From the NCBI RefSeq assembly GCF_043290135.1, contig NC_134700.1:80935500-80999499 (forward strand): 64,000 nucleotides of DNA, given 5' to 3'. The translations under genes were made by a program, and so were the position numbers. Below the pieces are notes generated by a model. The model was not told the origin of the DNA and made no database searches. It saw only the letters and a program-made list of their open reading frames with translations. This document shows, piece after piece, positions 1 to 12,800 of this stretch (the stretch's first letter is position 1; each line of letters begins with the position of its first letter). The DNA is from Rhipicephalus microplus (taxonomy: Eukaryota; Arthropoda; Arachnida; Ixodida; Ixodidae).

Positions 1-1563
1 TTCTACAGTTTTACGCTGCAACATTGCTCTATGCTGTGAGAGGAAACCTGTAATGATTTCAACCACATTGGAATTTTAATGTGTACTTCATTCAAGTAGA
101 AAAGTGTTTTTGTATCTGACCTGTATTGCAATGTCACCACTCTAATCATAGTTGTGAAATGCTAATATAATAATAATGGTATTGACACACGTTATTCAAC
201 AAGGAATGCTTGGAGAAATTTCAGAAACTTTATCCCTGTGATAATATGGGAAGAAGAGTGAAGACGACAAAGAAGAGTGCACGGGATCGAGAAGCGCGTG
301 ACAGCGTTTGAGGCAGCGAAGCGGGCAAAGACAGACGGTTCTCGGCTGAACGTCCAGTCAGGGGAACTAGGAGACGTCCTCTAGGCGCTGTGCTGTCCTG
401 GACTCTGGGTGGGTGACTGGCCTAGGGACCAGGTGATCCGCTGCTGTTCCGGCTGCCATTCCTGACAGCTGGACAACTGGTGGACGAGGCCTGGACTCCG
501 GTTGGGTGACTGGCCCAGGGACCAGGCGAGGTTCCGCTGTACTGGCTGCTGTCCCGAGCGGTTACGAGTTCCCGTTTGCTGTGGGCCGCTGGTCCTGCTG
601 CCGTTCCGGGTGGCTGGCACAACCCAGGTGTGCTACTGGGACGAACGCGCCGGCTGAGAGCTGTTGCTCTAGTGCGGAGCTTCTGAGCGACCCCTACCCT
701 CCTGCTGCTACTGCGGCAGAAGGCCATGAGATGGCGTGGGCCAACTCGCGTTCAAGACGTCAACGAGACAGACGGTACTTAACCCCGAGCGATCGGCGTC
801 CAAGCCCAAGCAAAAAACGGCGAGAGACTTCTAATTTAGTGAGAGATTTTGGATAGAACTGCATGTGACAAACTATGTTTAGAGATGCTCCATTAATAGT
901 TGCTTTTTCCGTGTAAATATATTTTGCGTGTGTGTACTCGTGGCTCGATTGGTTAAACCTGACACTACATCACAATCCCACTAATAAAAAAAAAATCAAG
1001 TTTGTGATAAACACTCTTAATGTTTCTAGCATAACATATACAATATAATGTCTCAAGCTCAACTGTCTCGCTTCATTATCTTGAAGTTTTGAACAGTACA
1101 CTGTACTTATAAACACGTTGAGAAAAGCACAGTATACGACAATACATTCTGCCCTGAAGAACATCAAACAAATCAGAAATTCACCAGGGTGTTTCTTCAC
1201 TATTAAGGTTAAAAAAGCAACCTGACGCCTATGATAAAGAATGAAAAAGATGACAGCGCAAACAAAATGATAATATTATTATAAAAATTGCTAGTCAAAA
1301 AAATGACCCCTTTTCACTTATATATCTTTCTTTGCAGCATTTTTAATACTAACTAATATTGTAAATGTATTGCAATGAATTCTGCTCTTCAGAGCACCCA
1401 AACCACAGTGTAAATATAAAAAGGCACCAGAAAATGACCATGCTTCCACTTACTTGAAAATGATGAAACCCCATGATCTACAAAAGGAACCTGTAAAAGC
1501 ATCACTAGCACAAATTAGCAATGACAACAGCATATACAGCCACTTATGGAATGTAGCATAATA
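1..1563. other. Unassigned left flank with a GC-rich block
   Basis: No gene is supported here. Bases about 290-800 are clearly GC-richer than the AT-rich surroundings. They contain two imperfect direct repeats, 397-459 and 490-551, sharing ctggactc, gggtgactggcc and agggaccagg. The 830-980 stretch is again AT-rich. The block could be a decayed LTR or 5' UTR of a retroelement, but no partner copy, primer site or protein similarity was found. Open frames across it in both strands are GC-driven and show no domain. Confidence 0.5.
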
Positions 1564-2875
1564 CGAGGTCTGTTAGAAAAGTATCCGACCTTTGGTGGAA
1601 AAAAAAACACTGGCATGTTGGAGCGTTGGAAACCTAATCCCCCTTGGGAATCTACATACTTCTCCCAGCGGTGCTGCCGTCGTTGGAAGCATTCTGAGAA
1701 GGCCTCTTTCGGAATAGAGTTTAGCTCAGCTGTCGTTGCAGCAGCCATAATGTCCTGCCTTGTCTGAAATTGCTCTCCTTTCAATGTCCTCTTGAGTTTG
1801 GGAAACAGCCAGTAGTCACAGGGGGCCATATCCAGAGAGCAAACAGCCTGTTGAACTGCAGGAGTCTGACTTTTCGCCAAATAAAGTCTGAACCAAGTGT
1901 GAGGAATCTGCAGGAGCGTTGTTGCGATGGAGGCACATGTTTCCTGTTCACCACAACTCAGGTCTCTTGCGCCGCACAGTATCATGTAGGCGACGGAGGA
2001 CATCGCTGTAGTACTCTTTGGTGATTGTTTGACCCTGTGGTGCATACTCATGGTGTACAACACCCTGGGAGCCAAAGAAAGAACTCAGCATCAATTTGAC
2101 GTAGCTGCGTACTTGGCGGGCCTTTCGGTCTTGGTGACGTAGAATGCTTCCACTGTGACGACTGGGATCTGGTTTTCGGGTCGTAGCGGTACACCCCAGA
2201 CTCGTCACCAGTGATAATGATGTTCATGAAGTTAGGGCTCCTGCTTGTGAAATCTAGCGTGTCCTGTGACACTGTGACGGTTGCTTTTACTCCGCTGTGA
2301 GCAGTTCCGGCACGAATTTTGCCGCAACTCTCTTGATGGCCAAATCTTCGGTGATAGTGGATAGAATGTGCACAGTAAGTGCCAATGCCCACATCTTCCG
2401 CCATTTCCTGGATAGTCACACGGCGGTCCCGCATGACCACTGTGTTCACTTCGGCAATGACCTGGCAATCATGGCATGTTCATGACCATTGGGAGCATGG
2501 CTTGCTCTCCACCGATGCGCAGCCGTCTTTAAACCGGCTGTACCACTCCTTAATTTGTGGGCAGCTCATAACGTCGTCACCGAAAGGCATCTTAATCTTT
2601 CGGAAGATTTCCACTTGACTGTTGCCCTGTTTCTGGCAAAATTTGATGCAGTAGCGCTGCTCCAGTTGCTCTGTCATTTTCCTTTAAACGAAAAACCGAC
2701 AAGAGCATTGCACACTACCTCGCTCAAACGCTGCTTCCTAGCGACTCACGCTATTGACAGGCGAGAAAAAATTCGCCCATGCGCAGGAAGGTTCAAAGTT
2801 GACTGATGCAAGTGCTCTTGTTTAAATTCTATCAGATGCTCGTTAAAAAAGTGTAAAATTTTCTAACAGACCTCA
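1564..2875 (-). mobile_element. mariner-type DNA transposon, degenerate
   Basis: The element is bounded by TA dinucleotides at 1562-1563 and 2876-2877, the target duplication expected of Tc1/mariner. Its ends are inverted repeats: gaggtctgttagaaaa at the left and its reverse complement at the right. The length of about 1.3 kb is normal for a mariner. A frameshifted transposase fills the minus strand. It is not autonomous in its present state. Confidence 0.93.
1615..2677 (-). pseudogene. mariner transposase, frameshifted
   Basis: Mariner transposases bind the terminal inverted repeats and move the element by cut-and-paste. The N-terminal helix-turn-helix part starts at 2677, with the blocks QRYCIKFCQK, FGDDVMS and IKEWYSRFKDG. 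The catalytic part follows in other frames: ITGDE near 2210 (first Asp), then KLMLSSFFGSQGVVHHE, and finally SLDMAPCDYWLFPKLK near 1830, the D34D-type last motif. At least three frame changes separate these blocks, so no full protein is made. The usual WVYGYD after ITGDE reads GVYRYD, a further substitution. Identity as a mariner transposase is secure; the subfamily is not assigned. Confidence 0.92.
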
Positions 2876-2877
2876 TA

Positions 2878-4471
2878 TATTCAATGAAAGACAGCAGTTC
2901 ATAATACATCATTATCTAACCTTGCCCCCAGAATATTTGAATGTTAGGCCGAATGCACCTGGGGCGAGAAAGAAGGGATAACAGTCAACAAAATAAAAGT
3001 ACAATTGCGAGGCCACCATATATTGCTACATAATAAAATGTTTCTTCAAACTGCATGTGAATTCTTAGCGAGCTACGCTATCACAGCCAATCTTTCTTTC
3101 TGGTGGCTATTCTTGTTTTTTTTTGCACAGCATTTTTTTCATAATTAAGTTTCACACAAAAAATATGTTTGCTCATGCCGCCCATGGCACAAAGAACTGT
3201 TTTCTAGAACCTCATTTGAACATTGCACTGCTGCAAGGCTGAACTGTTTGATGATGTTTGGTGCATGAGCAGCAATCAATCAGGGCATAAGAAAATCAAG
3301 CATCAAAAGTGGCACATGGACCTGCTCAAGATGACTACATCATATGACTACGAGTCTGGCTAGCGAAAAAAACCTTGGCTCTGATGCACGTGCACCAGTC
3401 GGCATTATGCTGGTGCAACCTGAACTGAACCGGGTACAAACAAATGTATGTGCTGTACTAAAGCATAAAGGTCTGCATTTTCTGGGAACTGTTACGAGAG
3501 ACCCCAGGGTCTCTTGGGTAGCGTGACGCGAAGGCCAACAAACTGGGCTGGAAGCATCCAGGCAGTGGCAAGGCAGCCCGAGAGGAAAATACATTCAATT
3601 TACAATGTACGTATTAAACGAGGAAGCACCTGTTGCTAGATGGGCCAGCTTTTTGTAGGCTCTAGGATGGGGGGATGCACCTCCGCAGTTCAGATGCATC
3701 CAGCATCTGAGGGACTGTCTCTTATGGATGCCTTCAGTGTCTTTGAAGGTCACGTTGAGTGTATCTTTCAAAGACGCCAGCAAGAGGGAGAAAGAGCACA
3801 CTGCACAAGGAGGAGCGCATTCTGCACGTCACTGCAGGCCAATCGTGCAGCACTTTCCAGGTAGTCAGGCTCCGGGTACTGCCTGTGGGAGCCTTTGCAG
3901 TGGTGGGTCGCATACTGTTCAAGAGAACATACTACATTTGGATAGATGGAACTCTTTCATGTAGCCACATCATGCTTTTCTAAACAAGAAATACCTAGTC
4001 AGTTGCTTAAAGAAATGGTCCGGTGTGTAATGTGAAAAAAGCAAATAACAAAAAGAGAAATCACTTATCTTTGTACAATTGATGTCATTTGTATTTCAGC
4101 AGAAAACAAAACAGAGTCTAGCTTTTCCTTGTTCAACTCTAAGGACAATTGCCTAAGCGTAAACGCAAGATACATGCATTAGATGCGTTAGGACATCAAA
4201 TTTATGTTTGTGAAGCAGACTTGTTTCATTCAAAGATTTAGAAACTGCAATGAGTGGTCATGCGTGTCATTGTGAAAATTCTGCAGCCTACATGAACACC
4301 AAAGGTGAAGCCTAAAATGATGCATTCATAGAGAGGCATCACATTTCCAAAGACCAGATATCAACAACTTGTACTGATTCATTTGTTTAACCTTTACTGG
4401 TGCTTTCAATATCTCTACAATGTCACAACAAAGCAACAATAATATTCTGCAATAACTGATTAAGAACATTG
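2878..4471. other. No gene recognised
   Basis: AT-rich sequence with short T and A runs (about 3115-3140). Small open frames at 3340-3600 and 3595-3980 overlap on both strands and show no domain, signal peptide or repeat. I see nothing supportable here. Confidence 0.6.
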
Positions 4472-4485
4472 CAAGCCAGCCATTG

Positions 4486-4691
4486 ATAATTGATTGATAT
4501 ATAGGGTTTAACGTCCTAAAACCACGATTGTGAGAAACACTGTTGTGAAGGGCTCTAGAAATTTTGACTACCTAGGGGTTCTTTAACGTGCACACAAATC
4601 TGAGCACACGGGCCTACAGCATTTTCGCCTCAATCGAAAATACAGCCACCGCAGCCAAGTACCTTAGCCACTAGACCACTGCAGCAGGGCA
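4486..4691 (-). mobile_element. Ruka-type tRNA-derived SINE with internal deletion
   Basis: The minus strand matches the ixodid SINE body: ggtctagtggctaagg-like A box, a TTAAAGAACCCC block and an attaatcaatca-like tail. It is bounded by an imperfect 14-bp target duplication, caagccagccattg (4472-4485) and caagccggccattg (4692-4705), so it arrived by retrotransposition. Compared with the copy at 49695-49949, the B-box region between the A box and the body is missing, which should abolish RNA polymerase III transcription. Confidence 0.88.
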
Positions 4692-4705
4692 CAAGCCGGC
4701 CATTG

Positions 4706-6469
4706 CAGTGAGATTTGTGCAGTCAAATACAGCCTGAAAATTTCAACAGCTGGCTATGGGTGTTTCTGTAGGTTTGGAACCAACTCTGGAGCAGCAGTAT
4801 TAACTGCCCTTCTATTAAAGAAACTAACAACTGGCCAGCACATGCAATTAGATACTGGTCGAAATGGAAGGACTCTGAATTATAGCCAGTGATTCAAGCA
4901 TGAATTTCACAATGTGAGTAGGATTTATATTTTTAAATCAAAGTTAAAGGTCACAAAAGATTAGCATGTCATGCAATACAGCAATAGAGCTTGAAAGCTC
5001 TACCGCCGTACTGTTAGCTTAGCTGTACGTAGTCCGATACTTCCAAGTGCACCATAATTAGTGTTCCAAATTAGAGTTTGTACATTATTATCAATCTCCA
5101 CTGTATTCTGTGTGACTTGAAATGTGAAACGAGTTGCACACCAAGAACCGATGTTGCTTTCATGATAATTGGTGGAACATGTCAAGCAGGGATGCATAAG
5201 CACGAAGAGCACGCATGCGTGACAAACCACCGCACACAGCCACAAAGCATCCCCACTCTCACCTGCGACTGTTTGCAGCACGTTTTGTTTGCGTACAATA
5301 TTATAGTCGGTGCAAACTGTTTACATTATAAATATTGTACAGGATTTTCTGCGTTATCATTTCCCAATTAGACAATATGAGCAATAATGTTTTCGTTGCA
5401 CATAATAAATATTTAGAGTAAAGAAGTTGTCAGTTCTTTTTATAAGCTAGACTCATCAGAGTGCCTCAAACTAAATAAATTTGTTGCCATGAAAGCAATA
5501 TACAGCATAAAGTAACAAAAAAAAATGACTTGTAGAATGTGCATCCACATACACTGATGCAACATTCAAATCTCTGCATCTCTACCCGAGTAATCAGACA
5601 CTGCTGCTGCTTTGAATGACAGTGAGCAATTATGAGCCAACAGTGGCTATGTTCTTGACAGGCGACAATCTCAGAGTGACGACCATCCTTAACACAACAG
5701 TCAAGCAGTTAAAGTGAGCTCACATTTTCGTAGAACTATCAGCAATGATATCATAGAAGAAACATCATAAAGCTTTCAATGCTGTATACGAAATAAGTTT
5801 TTTTGTTCTTGAGAGCCCTTTATTGCGAATATTTTATGCTTTTATGTTTTGGCTTGAAGATTTAGTACACACGCTAGCAGGAAATCCCTTATATGCTGTT
5901 CAATGACAAATCTCTGGTGCGATACGGTATGGAACTTTTGCCTCTACAAACTGCAATGCAAGATACACTGGTGCCATCGATGCTGAAGTGGTTAATTGCC
6001 TCTAATGAGGCCCCTCAAAGATCAAAATCTAAAGTGTCATTTCGACTACTAGGTTTTTTTTTTTATCACGGACAATGTTCAGCAAAGCCTATGCATGAGG
6101 GTGTCTGACTTTGTGTGCTTACGAGCGTGGTGACAGTATGCACAAAACACTAGTACATAACGTGTGTTGTTAGAGGAGACTTTATATGTGAGTAGAGACA
6201 TGTGTATATATTTGTTAAGAGGATTAACAGGAGTTAACGGTGATGTTCTCTCTACACCCTCTCAGCTGTTCATTTGCTGCCAATGTTCTCCATCACTCTC
6301 TTTACCCTCTGTAGTGGCGTCATGAAGACGTTTGTTCGAAACACCCTGGAGTAGCCTTTACCTTTATTCCATGGTGAACGCTTCGGTCCCATGCAGACAA
6401 TTGACACTTGTTACATTTTTGAAGCTCCGGCTACTTCAATTTCTACGACCCCAGGGCAGTCGCTTCTGG
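4706..6469. other. No gene recognised; possible remnant LTR at 6168-6415
   Basis: The stretch is AT-rich and has no supportable coding region. Directly upstream of the gypsy pol remains, 6168-6415 begins with tgttag and ends with gttaca and could be the 5' LTR of that element. No second copy is in the window, so this stays a suggestion. Confidence 0.35.
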
Positions 6470-8106
6470 CTTTGTAGTTGATTAGCTTTTCTTTGACACT
6501 TTCAGTCGATTCATCGATGCTACAACGCCTTCTTCAGAACTAAGCCAGCAGATCAACCTGCTACAGAAGTTTCGTGCTTCTTTTGACAGCCACTGTTCTT
6601 TTAATGTCTCACACTGACCATTTTTCACAAAGTCACCATGCAAAGCCATGCAACTCTACGGCAACGACTCCTTCGAGCCTCCCCATAGGAACACCATGTT
6701 ATTGATCATCAGGTTGCCAACATGTCCTCCCAACAGTTCATGGGCGTCACCAGTGTCGTTCTTGTGATGAAGAAGAATAGTTGTACTTGGTTATATGCTG
6801 GCGTTTGAACAAGATCACCCTGAAGAACGTTTATCCGGTACTGCTAATCCACAAGGCCCTCGATTGTTTGCAGGGAGCGAAATACTTCTCTTCACTGGAT
6901 TTCCTTTCTGAATACTGACAAGCTTCTATGGAACCATCTTATCGCCCTAAAACAGCACCTGTCACACCCGACGGATTACACGAATTTATCATCATGCCTT
7001 TCAGCCTATGTAATGCTCCAGCCACTTTTGAGAGGATGATGGACACTATTTATTGAGGTCTCAAATGAACAGATGCTTATGCTAACTAGACGACTTAGTT
7101 ATTGTTTTTCCCACCGATTTCAACACCCATTTAAATTGTCGGGAGCGCATTCTCACATGCTTCACTGACGCGCAGGGCTACAACTATAGGCACCCGGCAA
7201 TGCAGTTTACGAGATCTGATGGTAGTGCCAGAACACACAGCCTAGCGAGTAGACGCAGCAAAACCGAGTCTTCCAGTGCGTAGCCTAGCGAGTAGACGCA
7301 GCAAGACCGGACTTTTCCGTGCATATTATTTTCTATTTTCTTTTTTAGTTGTGAAAAGGTGGATCATGGCGTAGTATGTAAGCGCCCAGGAAGTGTTCTT
7401 TGGAAACGCGCCCAAAAGGGCATTGACACTTCAGCGTCTCAACGTGTTTAGCGAGAGTTTCATTTTCTTGGTATCCCTGGCAGTCGGTAACAACAATGCT
7501 GAGGCGGCCCAGAAAGCTTCGTCGCTTCCTCTGGTTCACTGTCGGGTGCCTATACATAAAAAAAAAACCTGTCAAGAGTCATGCACGACAGCTCACTATT
7601 TTCGGGCACATCGTATCGCAGAAGGGCTGCCTACCAGACCCAGCCAAGGTTCGCGCAGCCACCGATTTCACAAGTCCCAAGATTTTAAAGGAGCTTCGAA
7701 GTTTTGTCGGCCTGTCGTCACACTTCCAGCGCGTCATTCAAACTTTCGCGTCCATACGTGCGCCCTTGACGGACCAGGATAAAGACGCTTGGTCACCAGC
7801 CTGCGACGCCAAATTCACCAAATTATGCCGTCTAACCCCTGCTACTTTGATCCTGCAGCTCAAACGGAGGTTCACACTGATGCCAGCGGCGTCGGACTTC
7901 ACACTGTGGGCAAGGGTTTGCACGCTGTGCACACGCAACGAAAAGCAGGGTTTGATTGTTGTCACCTGCGCAAACCGAACATTGACAAAGCTGAGGCTGA
8001 CTACTCGGTTACCGAGAAAAAGAGTCCGTGGAAAACTTCAACATTACTCGAATTTAATGTCCTCACTGACCACCATGCTCTTAACTACTTGAAAAAACCC
8101 TTCTGA
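6470..8106 (+). pseudogene. Ty3/gypsy pol remnant (RT and RNase H)
   Basis: This is the polymerase region of an LTR retrotransposon, read in changing frames. Successive blocks are INLLQKFRASFD (6550), HVIDHQVANM (6700), a SWASPV-like segment (6735), LIHKALDCLQGAKYFSSLDF (about 6850), CNAPATFERMMDT (7010) and LDD of the RT active site at 7086-7094, preceded by a stop. After an unrelated block (7190-7560) the connection domain resumes (GHIVSQKGCLPDPAKVRAA; LRSFVGLSSHF), followed by RNase H with EVHTDASGVGL near 7875 and DHHALNYLKK near 8075. Many stops and frameshifts exclude function. Integrase and gag are not seen. It belongs to a different gypsy lineage from the element at 26437-59483. Confidence 0.9.
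7190..7560. other. Foreign block inside the gypsy pol remnant
   Basis: Gypsy similarity stops after the RT thumb (near 7190) and resumes at about 7567. The block carries two copies of agcctagcgagtagacgcag (7241-7260 and about 7282-7301) and no coding similarity. It may be an inserted small element or a shuffled piece; no clear terminal repeats were found. Confidence 0.5.
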
Positions 8107-8334
8107 CGATTTGCTAGCGGGGATCTCAATCATCGGCATCCTTTCTAATCTTCTCAGTTCTTCACTATCTCGTGCTCTCCGCTACCAGACCACCAACTTT
8201 TGCATGCGGGATTGATTTATTTATTGATGAAAATACGTTTCTGAAAGTCGCAAATGGCATCTTGCGATGCCCGACACATCCACCTAGCTGGAAGGTTTGG
8301 GCTGCAGTTTGCAAAAGCGGCATACTAGATTATG
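8107..8334. other. Junction between gypsy remnant and LINE
   Basis: Bases after 8106 may still hold the end of the RNase H and connection region, but no motif is clear. The start of the LINE 5' UTR cannot be fixed exactly. Confidence 0.3.
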
Positions 8335-8787
8335 GGGTAGAGCATTCAGGGAGCAGCCGTGGCTGCCACAGTTGGTGTCGACAGCCGCGAGATGGCGCCA
8401 CTTTAGCATGGGCTGACGAGTTCAGTTCGGACTGGCACGGTGGATGGATGTGTTTTTTGAGCGCTCCCGATCGACTGCGCAGATAAGTGGTTTTGCATGT
8501 TTTGAGCTTGGCTTTATAATTATAAGGCAGCAGTTAAAACTTTGTAGCACTTATTACATTGTACGGCTTTTCCGGTGGTCAGTCACCAAGTATTTACTAG
8601 TTTGTGCGTGTGTGTGTGTTTGTTTCTTTGGGGTTTTTTTTTTGCCACACCGTGGGGGAGGTGCACGTACATTGAACACGCAAATCTTTGTAGTAGAGCC
8701 TAGACTTTCTCTTTTTCGTAGAGCAGGGATCGTGTTTTGTAATTATCGAGTGAGACAAGTCATAAGGACAAGCGGTGTCATAAAGAC

Positions 8788-9820
8788 ATGATTAAAAAGG
8801 CTTTAAAGTGTTCAGGATGCGGAGGGAGTTTAAAAATGAACCCAAGTGCACAAGCAAATGAAGAGGAGGCTGACGCGAAGTGTAGGAAATGTGAAGTCGA
8901 GGAACAAATGGAGAAAACGATGGTTGCTCAGAGTGAACTGCTGTTGAGAATCACCGAGCTGGGGACTGCGTTGGCGACAGAGCAAGAAAAAACGAGGACA
9001 ATGGGAGAAAGGCTGAAGTCCGTTGAGGAAGCACTAGCCCAGGTGAACAAAGGAGCGACCGACGGAGAGAACAGTAGGGCACCAGCAACCAGACCGGTGG
9101 ATGAGAAAAAGCTAGCAAGTTTGGAAAAAACAGGTTCAGCCGGTTCAATTGTCGCAAGGCCTAACTTCAGCGAAATAGTGGTGGGGCTGTTAGGGGACAA
9201 AGCAGCCGGCGTCACAGGTGCAAGTAACCCACAGGTGCAGGACGCTCCAGCTGAAAAGTCACAGCATGTGATAATTGCCGAGGACACTAATTTAAATCGA
9301 TGTACAGAAGCAATCAAAGAGAGGGTAAGAGGTGACAAGAGGGTTGCAGTAGGGACGTTCTCAGGACGCAAGCTGGAAGCAGTCATGAAGGAAGCGAGCG
9401 CAAAACTGAAAACTACAGCTGACAGACGAAACCTCGTGATAAATTCAGGTGGTTTAAACGATGTCTTAAATGAAGATACCGCAGGACTAGCGACCACACT
9501 GGCGAAAGAGGTCGATGGCATGCACGCCACTTCTCCTCAGGTACAGGTAGTGATATGCATGATACCGGAGGTACCGGTGCGTGACAGCAACCTGCAAAGA
9601 GCGGTTGTCAAAAAAAAAAAAAAAAAGAGAGATGTGGCGGATGAGTCGAGAGAAAGGCTTTGAGGTGATGGAAATAAACAGAAAGGTGCATAGGTGGGGT
9701 GGTTTTCAACGAGACAAAAATCACTTCGATGAGCGGCTAGGTCATGAGGTGGGATGGCGACTTGCAGGACGCGCAGTAACATTTTTGGGGGGCAAGCGGG
9801 CCCTTTGGGGTGCAGGATAG
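8788..9820 (+). pseudogene. LINE ORF1: zinc-ribbon, coiled coil and SGNH esterase, frameshifted
   Basis: The ATG at 8788 opens a 291-codon frame. Residues 8-35 hold two CxxC pairs (CSGC and CRKC), a possible zinc ribbon or PHD-like finger. Residues about 40-95 are heptad-rich and likely coiled. The C-terminal half resembles an SGNH hydrolase: VIIAEDTNLNR in the position of block I, LVINSGGLNDVL for block III, and, after a frame change, RDKNHFDERLG as the final D-x-x-H block near 9715. The frame is lost at the run of A (9610-9625), so the last block is out of phase with the rest. Block I has lost the usual GDS serine. Such proteins bind element RNA in CR1-like LINEs. Confidence 0.78.
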
Positions 9821-9860
9821 TTAGTAACGAGGAAAACAACCAGAGAGACTGACAGGTGGT

Positions 9861-12800
9861 ATGGACAGATACGGTTCCAAAGTGGCACCAGTATCTAAGA
9901 TAGGTAGAGTCTGGGGCAGAAACAGACGTAGCCACGACTGCCGAGCCAATACAGACATAGGGTATGTAAACATGCCGGGTGGCAGGAACAGGCTGAAGTG
10001 GGAAGAGATAGAAGAACAGCTAAAAGTGGAGAGGCCGATGGTATACGGTTTTGTAGAAACATATCTTAGGGACATGGAACAACCTCCTAACTATCCAGAC
10101 TACTCGTGGGAATATTGTAATAAAACAGAAGGCAGCAGAAAGGGGGTGGTATTGGGGCATTCATTAATAAAAGAACAGACTGGCAAAGGGTCAAGCAGGA
10201 GTACAAGGAACATTTATGTCTAAAAGGGAAAGTGGCAGGGCAAATGACACTCCTTGGTTTGGTGTACTTGTGGACGGGAGCAAAGGCCAGAGAGGAAAAC
10301 TAGGCAATGGTAGAGTGTATATGAAAGGACACTGAAGAGTTAGGAGGAGAGTGCGAGATAATTATACTAGGAGACATGAATGCGCACATAGAAGATATAG
10401 ATGGGTATACCGACCCAACAGGCAAAATGATCATGGATATGTGTGAAAGACATGATTTGATTATTTGCAACACTACCAAGAAGTGTGAAGGGCAAATAAC
10501 ATAGAGGTAGGAAGGCTGCAGTCGACGATAGATTACGTACTGATGTCACATCAGATGTATGATAAGCTCAGGGGAATGCACATAGATGAAGGTGGCTCCA
10601 GAAGTCTGGGTAGTGATCAGAAACATATCAAGCTAAATTTTGGAAGAGCAGTGAAAGTGGGAAGGAGACAAGATGAGCAACTACAGGAAAAGTATTACTC
10701 AAAAAGGCAAATAGAAATAGCTATTAAACAAATGGAGAAAGTAATCACTGAGGATAATAAAAGAGTGTGGACATACACGAATCTAATTACACTGTTTGAG
10801 CTAGAGCTTGCTAAAGCACGTGACAAGTCACCCCGGAAAAGAAGAAACAAACCCAAGAGTTGATGGGATGAGGAAGTTAAAAGAGCCATAGCAATACGAC
10901 AGGAAGCCTCTAGGGAACACAGGAATGCTAAGCAGCGGGATGAACTGACAGATGATGTTGAAAGAAAATGGTAAATCTTTCGAAGCTGTAGAAGGAATGC
11001 ATCCCTTCTGATCAAAGAAAGGATTAGAAGAAAGGAAGCTCAGTGGCTGGCAGAAGTACACAAAGAAAGATAGAAAGGCAGCTGCGAAATTTTGGAACCA
11101 TCTAAACTCCATAAGAAATGAGTCGAGTCTAGGGCAGAGGTTTATAACTACAGCTCAAGGTGCTAGGCTAGACGGGGACAAAGCTATTGAATATATAAGA
11201 ACAAGGGTGACAGAAAAACTTCAACAAAAAAGTGCTTTATGCACCACAATAGACAAGGATGAATCAAGTGGCACAATGGCTTCATTTTCACTAGAGTGGG
11301 AAAGGGCTGATAAGAGGGTTACTAGTAGTAAATCAACAGGCCCAGATGGCATTCAAATTATGCTGATAAAGACATTAGGTCCGAAGTCTACGCAGGCTTT
11401 GAGGGAGGCAGTGAGCAAGATAATAATCGATGGCAAAATCCTGATGGATGGAAACTTAGCAGAATGAGCATGATCTATAAAGGAAACGGGGACAAAGCTG
11501 ACATAAACAATTACTGTCTTATAACAGTGACATCAGTGGTCTACAGGTGGAAGATGCAGATTATAAAGGAAAGACTGCAGGCATGGATAGAGGATGAGGG
11601 GGTGCTGGGGGAACTGCAGAATGGGCTTTGGAAACACAGGAGTTTGGAAGACAATCTGTTCTCACTGACGCAGTGCATCGAAATATCAGGAAAGGAACAC
11701 AGGCCCTTGTGGCTAGCATTTTTGGATATCAAGGGAGCGTACGATAGTGTGATTTAACAGGACTTGTGGGGAATACTGCACACACTAGGTGTGGAAGATG
11801 GAGTCACTATTTTTTTAAAGGAAACCTATAAAAGTAACAAGGTAGTTATAAAGTGGAAAAAACAGGTATCCAAGCCCACAGAGGTGAAACGCGGGCTTAG
11901 GCAGGGGTGTCCTCTGTCACCCTTGTTATTCATGACGTACCTAGAAGAATTAGAGGCCAAATTAGAGGAAAGTGGACTGGGCTTCAACCTCTCTTTTGTC
12001 AAATAAGGAAATCTCATTGAACAGGCACTACCAGCATTGATGTATGTAGATGATATATTGCTAATGGCCGACAACAAGAAGGATTTGCAGAGAGTGATGG
12101 ACATCTGCGGTAATGAGGGAGATAGGTTAGATTTCAGATTCAGTAAGGAAAAATCAGCAGTCATAATTTTTAATGATAATGAAGGTAGTGAGCTTAGAGT
12201 ACAGGAGGTCACAATAGAGATAACAGATAAATACAAATATCTGGGTGTACAGATAAGCGATGGGGCTGAGTACCTTAGGGAACACGAAATATATGTGACG
12301 ACTAAAGGTAACAGGAATGCAGCGGTGATGAAAAGCAGGGCACTGTGGAATTACAATAGGTATGAGGTTGTGAGAGGAATATGGAAAGGGGTCATGGTTC
12401 CTGGTCTGACATTCGGCAATGCAGTCTTATGCATGAGATCAGAAGTTCGAGCAAGATTATAAATTAAGCAACGTGAAATAGGTAGGCTTGCTTTAGGAGC
12501 TCACGGGAATGCACACAAATCATGGAGTACAAGGTGATATGGGATGGACATCATTTGAGGGTAGGGAAGCTAGCAGCAAGATAAAATTTGAGAAGCGATT
12601 GAGAGAAATGGGGGAGGAGCGTTGGGCTAGGAAGGTATCCAGCTACTTGTACATGAAGAATGTCAATACAAAATGGAGGAAGCAAACCAGAAAATTGACT
12701 GGTTAATACTTAGAAAACAGCAGGGGGCCAAGCCAAAAAGAATTTTCGGTTAAGAAGAAGGTGAAGGAAGCTGAGACCGATATGTGGTGAATCAGCATGA

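Noticed and set aside
506..856. 116-codon frame in the GC-rich block
   Set aside because: GC-rich sequence lowers stop frequency on both strands; no recognisable domain.
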